From NCBI GenBank assembly GCA_046330225.1, contig JAXLTD010000001.1:372001-436000 (forward strand): a stretch of 64,000 nucleotides of DNA, given 5' to 3'. Shown one piece after another: positions 61,809 to 64,000 of this stretch. This stretch comes from CANJIV01 sp046330225 (lineage in GTDB: Bacteria; Actinomycetota; Thermoleophilia; Solirubrobacterales; Solirubrobacteraceae). Below the pieces are notes generated by a model. That model was not told the DNA's origin and did not search any database. It was given only the letters and a program-made list of their open reading frames with translations. Every line of letters begins with the position of its first letter. Within the stretch, counting starts at the first letter, position 1. The position numbers and the translations under genes are program-made.

Positions 61809-62729
61809 ATGGCCTCGGAGCGCGGGCAGGGGACGGTGGAATGGGCGGCAGCGGTGCTGCTCGTAGCGGCGGCGCTCGTCACCGGCGGCCTGCTGATCCA
61901 GGCCCCGTGGCTGCCGCACCGGCTCGCCTGCGCGCTTCTGACCATGTGCCACGGCGAGGCGGCGGCGCTGGAGCGCGCCTACGGCCCGGACGTGGCCGGC
62001 TACGTCCGAGCCTTCGCGCCGAATCTCGCCTACGAGCGCGGCACGCTCACGCTGCCGGTCGACTTCCGGTTCTGCCGCGCCCACCGCTGTGCCGATGCTC
62101 CGGCGGCGCCGGGGCGAGATGTCTGGCGCACCGCGGCCGGGCGGCAGGCCACGGTGTTCACCCACGCGGTCGACCGGAGGGCGAGTGGCGGGTCGCTCTA
62201 CCTCCAGTACTGGCTGTACTACCCCGACTCGACCTACCAGGGCGACGCCTTTGCGGTCGACCGGGCGATCGGGGATGGCCCGCTCGGGCTCACCCCCGCG
62301 GGCCTGCTGGCCCACGCGCTCGCCGGCCATCACGAGGACGACTGGGAGGGCTACCAGGTCCGGATCGGGCCGGACGGGCGGGTGTGGGCGCGCGCGACGG
62401 CGCACCACGGCTATGCCGGCCAGGCGCGCTGGCCCGATCTCAACGAGCTGCCGTTCGAGCCGCCGCTGCCCGACCTCGCCCGGGGCGGCATCGCCGTCCG
62501 GCGCCGCACGCGGGCCTGGACGGCGGCGACGGGGTGGTCGTGGGTCACGCGCGGCAGCCACGCCGGCCACATCGTGCCCGGGGCGGGCGGGGCCCGCCGG
62601 ACCGAGGCCGACGGCGTCGCGCTCGTCCCGCTCGAGACGCTGCCGGACCGCGACCGCATCATCGGCTTCGCCATCGACCCGCCGTGGCGCAAGGCCGTCT
62701 ACCGCGATCCCGAGGCGACCGCGACGTGA
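61809..62729 (+). CDS. Vps62-like protein with a pilin-type N-terminus
   Basis: A 306-residue protein. The N-terminus ERGQGTVEWAAAVLLVAAALV resembles Flp/TadE pilin-type segments (GQGTVEYA), a possible prepilin or simple anchor. Residues about 90-260 have LQYWLYYPDST and GHHEDDWEGYQVRI, the HxxDWE signature of Vps62-related proteins. The function of bacterial members is unclear; an extracytoplasmic hydrolase-like fold is suspected. The ATG was selected from the leaderless -10, and longer starts overlap the acyl-CoA dehydrogenase gene. Confidence 0.78.
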   Translation: MASERGQGTVEWAAAVLLVAAALVTGGLLIQAPWLPHRLACALLTMCHGEAAALERAYGPDVAGYVRAFAPNLAYERGTLTLPVDFRFCRAHRCADAPAAPGRDVWRTAAGRQATVFTHAVDRRASGGSLYLQYWLYYPDSTYQGDAFAVDRAIGDGPLGLTPAGLLAHALAGHHEDDWEGYQVRIGPDGRVWARATAHHGYAGQARWPDLNELPFEPPLPDLARGGIAVRRRTRAWTAATGWSWVTRGSHAGHIVPGAGGARRTEADGVALVPLETLPDRDRIIGFAIDPPWRKAVYRDPEATAT

Positions 62730-62778
62730 CGGCGGCGCCTGAACCGCCGGCCGGCGCTGGTGCGTAGCCCGGCCCGCC

Positions 62779-62784
62779 TACGAT
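62779..62784 (+). promoter_or_regulatory. -10 element (TACGAT), leaderless type
   Basis: TACGAT is followed by six bases and the ATG at 62791. Confidence 0.5.
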
Positions 62785-62790
62785 GCGGCG

Positions 62791-63210
62791 ATGGCCGAGG
62801 ACCCGAGCGTGCCGCCGCCCGTCCGGCTCGGCGCCGTGGCGGACGACGGCGTCGCCGCCACCCTCTTCGCGCTCGTCGAGCGCGGTGCCGCGCAGCGCCC
62901 GGACCTGGCCCGCGGCTTGCGGGGCCGGGTCACCTTCCGCTTCGACGAGCCCGGCATCGCCCCCGCCCGGCTGGCCTTCGGCCCCGACGAGATCCGGGTC
63001 GAGGACGGCGCGTGGGAGGACGGCGATCTCGTGATCTCCGGGCGCCTGCCGCACATCGTGCACCTCACGACCGCGCCGCTCGTGGCCGGGGTGCCGCGGC
63101 CGACCGACGCCCGTGGCCGCGCCGCCCTCGGGCGGGTCGCCCGCCGCGAGCTGCGGATCGACGGCGACCGCGGGCTGGCCCGGCGCCTGCTGCGCCTGCT
63201 CGAGCTCTGA
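62791..63210 (+). CDS. SCP2-like domain protein (tentative)
   Basis: A 139-residue soluble protein. LRGRVTFRFDEPGIAPARLAFGPDEIRVEDG and DLVISGRLPHIVHLTTAP (in part) resemble the strand-helix order of sterol carrier protein 2-like domains, which bind lipids, followed by a short helical tail. The match is weak. No metal or catalytic motif is visible. It converges on the aminopeptidase gene with a 7-bp gap. Confidence 0.6.
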   Translation: MAEDPSVPPPVRLGAVADDGVAATLFALVERGAAQRPDLARGLRGRVTFRFDEPGIAPARLAFGPDEIRVEDGAWEDGDLVISGRLPHIVHLTTAPLVAGVPRPTDARGRAALGRVARRELRIDGDRGLARRLLRLLEL

Positions 63211-63217
63211 CGGCCGG

Positions 63218-64000
63218 CTACGGCGCCGGCGCGGCGTGCGCCCGTGCGAGCTCGACGAGGAGCCGGACGCCGATTCCAGTGCCGCCCTTCGGCGCATACG
63301 CGCGCCCGCCGTCCCAGGCCGTTCCCGCGATGTCGATGTGCGCCCACGGGATCCCGCCGGTGAACCGCTTCAGGAACTCGGCGGCGGTGATCGAGCCGGC
63401 GACCCGCTTGGCGGGGGAGTTGACGATGTCGGCGTACTGCCCGCGGATCATGTCGGCGTAGAGGGGATCGAGGGGGAGGCGCCAGACCCGCTCGCCGCTC
63501 GCGAGCCCGGCGGCCGTGACGGCCTCGCACCAGGCGTCGTCGTCGCCCAGGAGCCCGGCGTAGACGGGGCCGAGCGCGACGGTGATCGCGCCGGTCAGCG
63601 TCGCGAGGTCGACCAGCCGCTCGGCGCCGAGGCTCGCGGCGTGGGCGAGGCAGTCCGCGAGCACGAGGCGCCCCTCGGCGTCGGTGTTGTTGACCTCGAT
63701 GGTGGTGCCGTTCATCGCCCGGACGATGTCGCCGGGCTTCATGGCCCGGCCGTTCGGCAGGTTCTCCGTGGCGCCGATCACGGCCACGAGCCGGACGGGC
63801 AGCGCCAGGGCGGCGATCGCCCCGGCCGCCTCGAGCACCGCGGCCCCGCCGGACATGTCGAACTTCATCTCGTGCATCGAGCCCGCCGGCTTGATCGAGA
63901 TCCCGCCCGAGTCGAAGGTCACGGCCTTCCCGACGAAGCCCAGTGCCGGCCCGGCGGCCCCCGGGCCCTCGTAGCGGAGGGTGATGAGGGCCGGCTCCTC
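63218..64000 (-). CDS. pepA: Leucyl aminopeptidase (M17), cut by the window end
   Basis: The last 260 residues of cytosol aminopeptidase PepA are visible; the start is beyond position 64000. GKAVTFDSGGISIKPAGSMHEMKFDMSGGAAVL carries the metal-binding Lys and Asp residues, and NNTDAEGRLVLADCL is the M17 signature with Asp/Glu ligands and the catalytic Arg (both quoted in part). The C-terminal AGTAWDGGRAYAPKGGTGIGVRLLVEL is also typical. It removes N-terminal residues from peptides using two metals. The frame is open to the window edge, consistent with a truncated view rather than a broken gene. Confidence 0.94.
   Translation of the reverse strand, partial: EEPALITLRYEGPGAAGPALGFVGKAVTFDSGGISIKPAGSMHEMKFDMSGGAAVLEAAGAIAALALPVRLVAVIGATENLPNGRAMKPGDIVRAMNGTTIEVNNTDAEGRLVLADCLAHAASLGAERLVDLATLTGAITVALGPVYAGLLGDDDAWCEAVTAAGLASGERVWRLPLDPLYADMIRGQYADIVNSPAKRVAGSITAAEFLKRFTGGIPWAHIDIAGTAWDGGRAYAPKGGTGIGVRLLVELARAHAAPAP

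Noticed and set aside
59171..62767. A 1,198-codon plus-strand frame over the GT-C and acyl-CoA dehydrogenase genes
   Set aside because: Antisense to two clear genes. Composition is that of a mirrored GC3 pattern.

Overview
The window is 64 kb of very GC-rich DNA with dense, strongly GC3-biased genes, many GTG starts and many 4-bp stop/start overlaps. Gene content points to an actinobacterium: an F420-type luciferase-like oxidoreductase, a WS/DGAT acyltransferase, paired EgtB/EgtD, a paired ArsA-type ATPase locus like the mycobacterial Rv3679/Rv3680 pair, a c-di-AMP riboswitch in front of an RlpA-like wall gene, and a GH57/GT4 glucan pair. A deep-branching class such as Thermoleophilia (Solirubrobacterales-like) is my best guess, but it is inference. 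I see no rRNA, tRNA, insertion sequence, prophage or CRISPR array. The window reads as ordinary chromosome.

Layout. 0-12 kb: lipoprotein, cupin, acyl-CoA dehydrogenase, small zincin, two tandem secreted sulfatases, thiolase plus metallo-beta-lactamase fold hydrolase, NHL-repeat protein and WS/DGAT. 12-25 kb: ergothioneine genes egtB-egtD, a PlsC-like acyltransferase, a RibD-like reductase/LLM/lipocalin-like operon, class II fructose bisphosphatase glpX, an SDR operon, a MerR-DICT regulator, moeA, and an RlpA-like gene behind a c-di-AMP riboswitch. 25-38 kb: a basic low-complexity protein, the principal sigma factor, pilT, an AIM24 protein, an HxlR regulator, two ArsA-like ATPases diverging from a parA-ftsZ operon, and gamma-glutamyltransferase. 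38-50 kb: LON-domain protein, photolyase, a surface glycan operon (GT2, methyltransferase, flippase), a GAF-PAS-GGDEF-EAL protein, a methyltransferase/GH57/GT4 operon, and a DEAD-box helicase. 50-64 kb: ABC-2 exporter, VOC dioxygenase, a 3.1-kb secreted-protein gene broken by about eleven frame switches, acyltransferase plus DUF3253, meaB, a GT-C membrane protein with a probable CTG start, acyl-CoA dehydrogenase, a pilin-like/Vps62-like protein and leucyl aminopeptidase (cut by the window end).

How it fits together. Fatty acid and acyl-CoA turnover recurs (two acyl-CoA dehydrogenases, thiolase, WS/DGAT, MeaB, PlsC-like). Envelope and glycan construction is the second theme. The third is cell-cycle/positioning: ParA overlaps an FtsZ that carries an unusual acidic N-terminal extension of about 138 residues, which I regard as the most interesting item. 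Two sequence-wide patterns stand out. One is a hairpin repeat family (seven copies at four loci, all in the same orientation, always just after a plus-strand gene). The other is a TANNNT hexamer placed 6-7 bases before many start codons, which implies frequent leaderless transcription.
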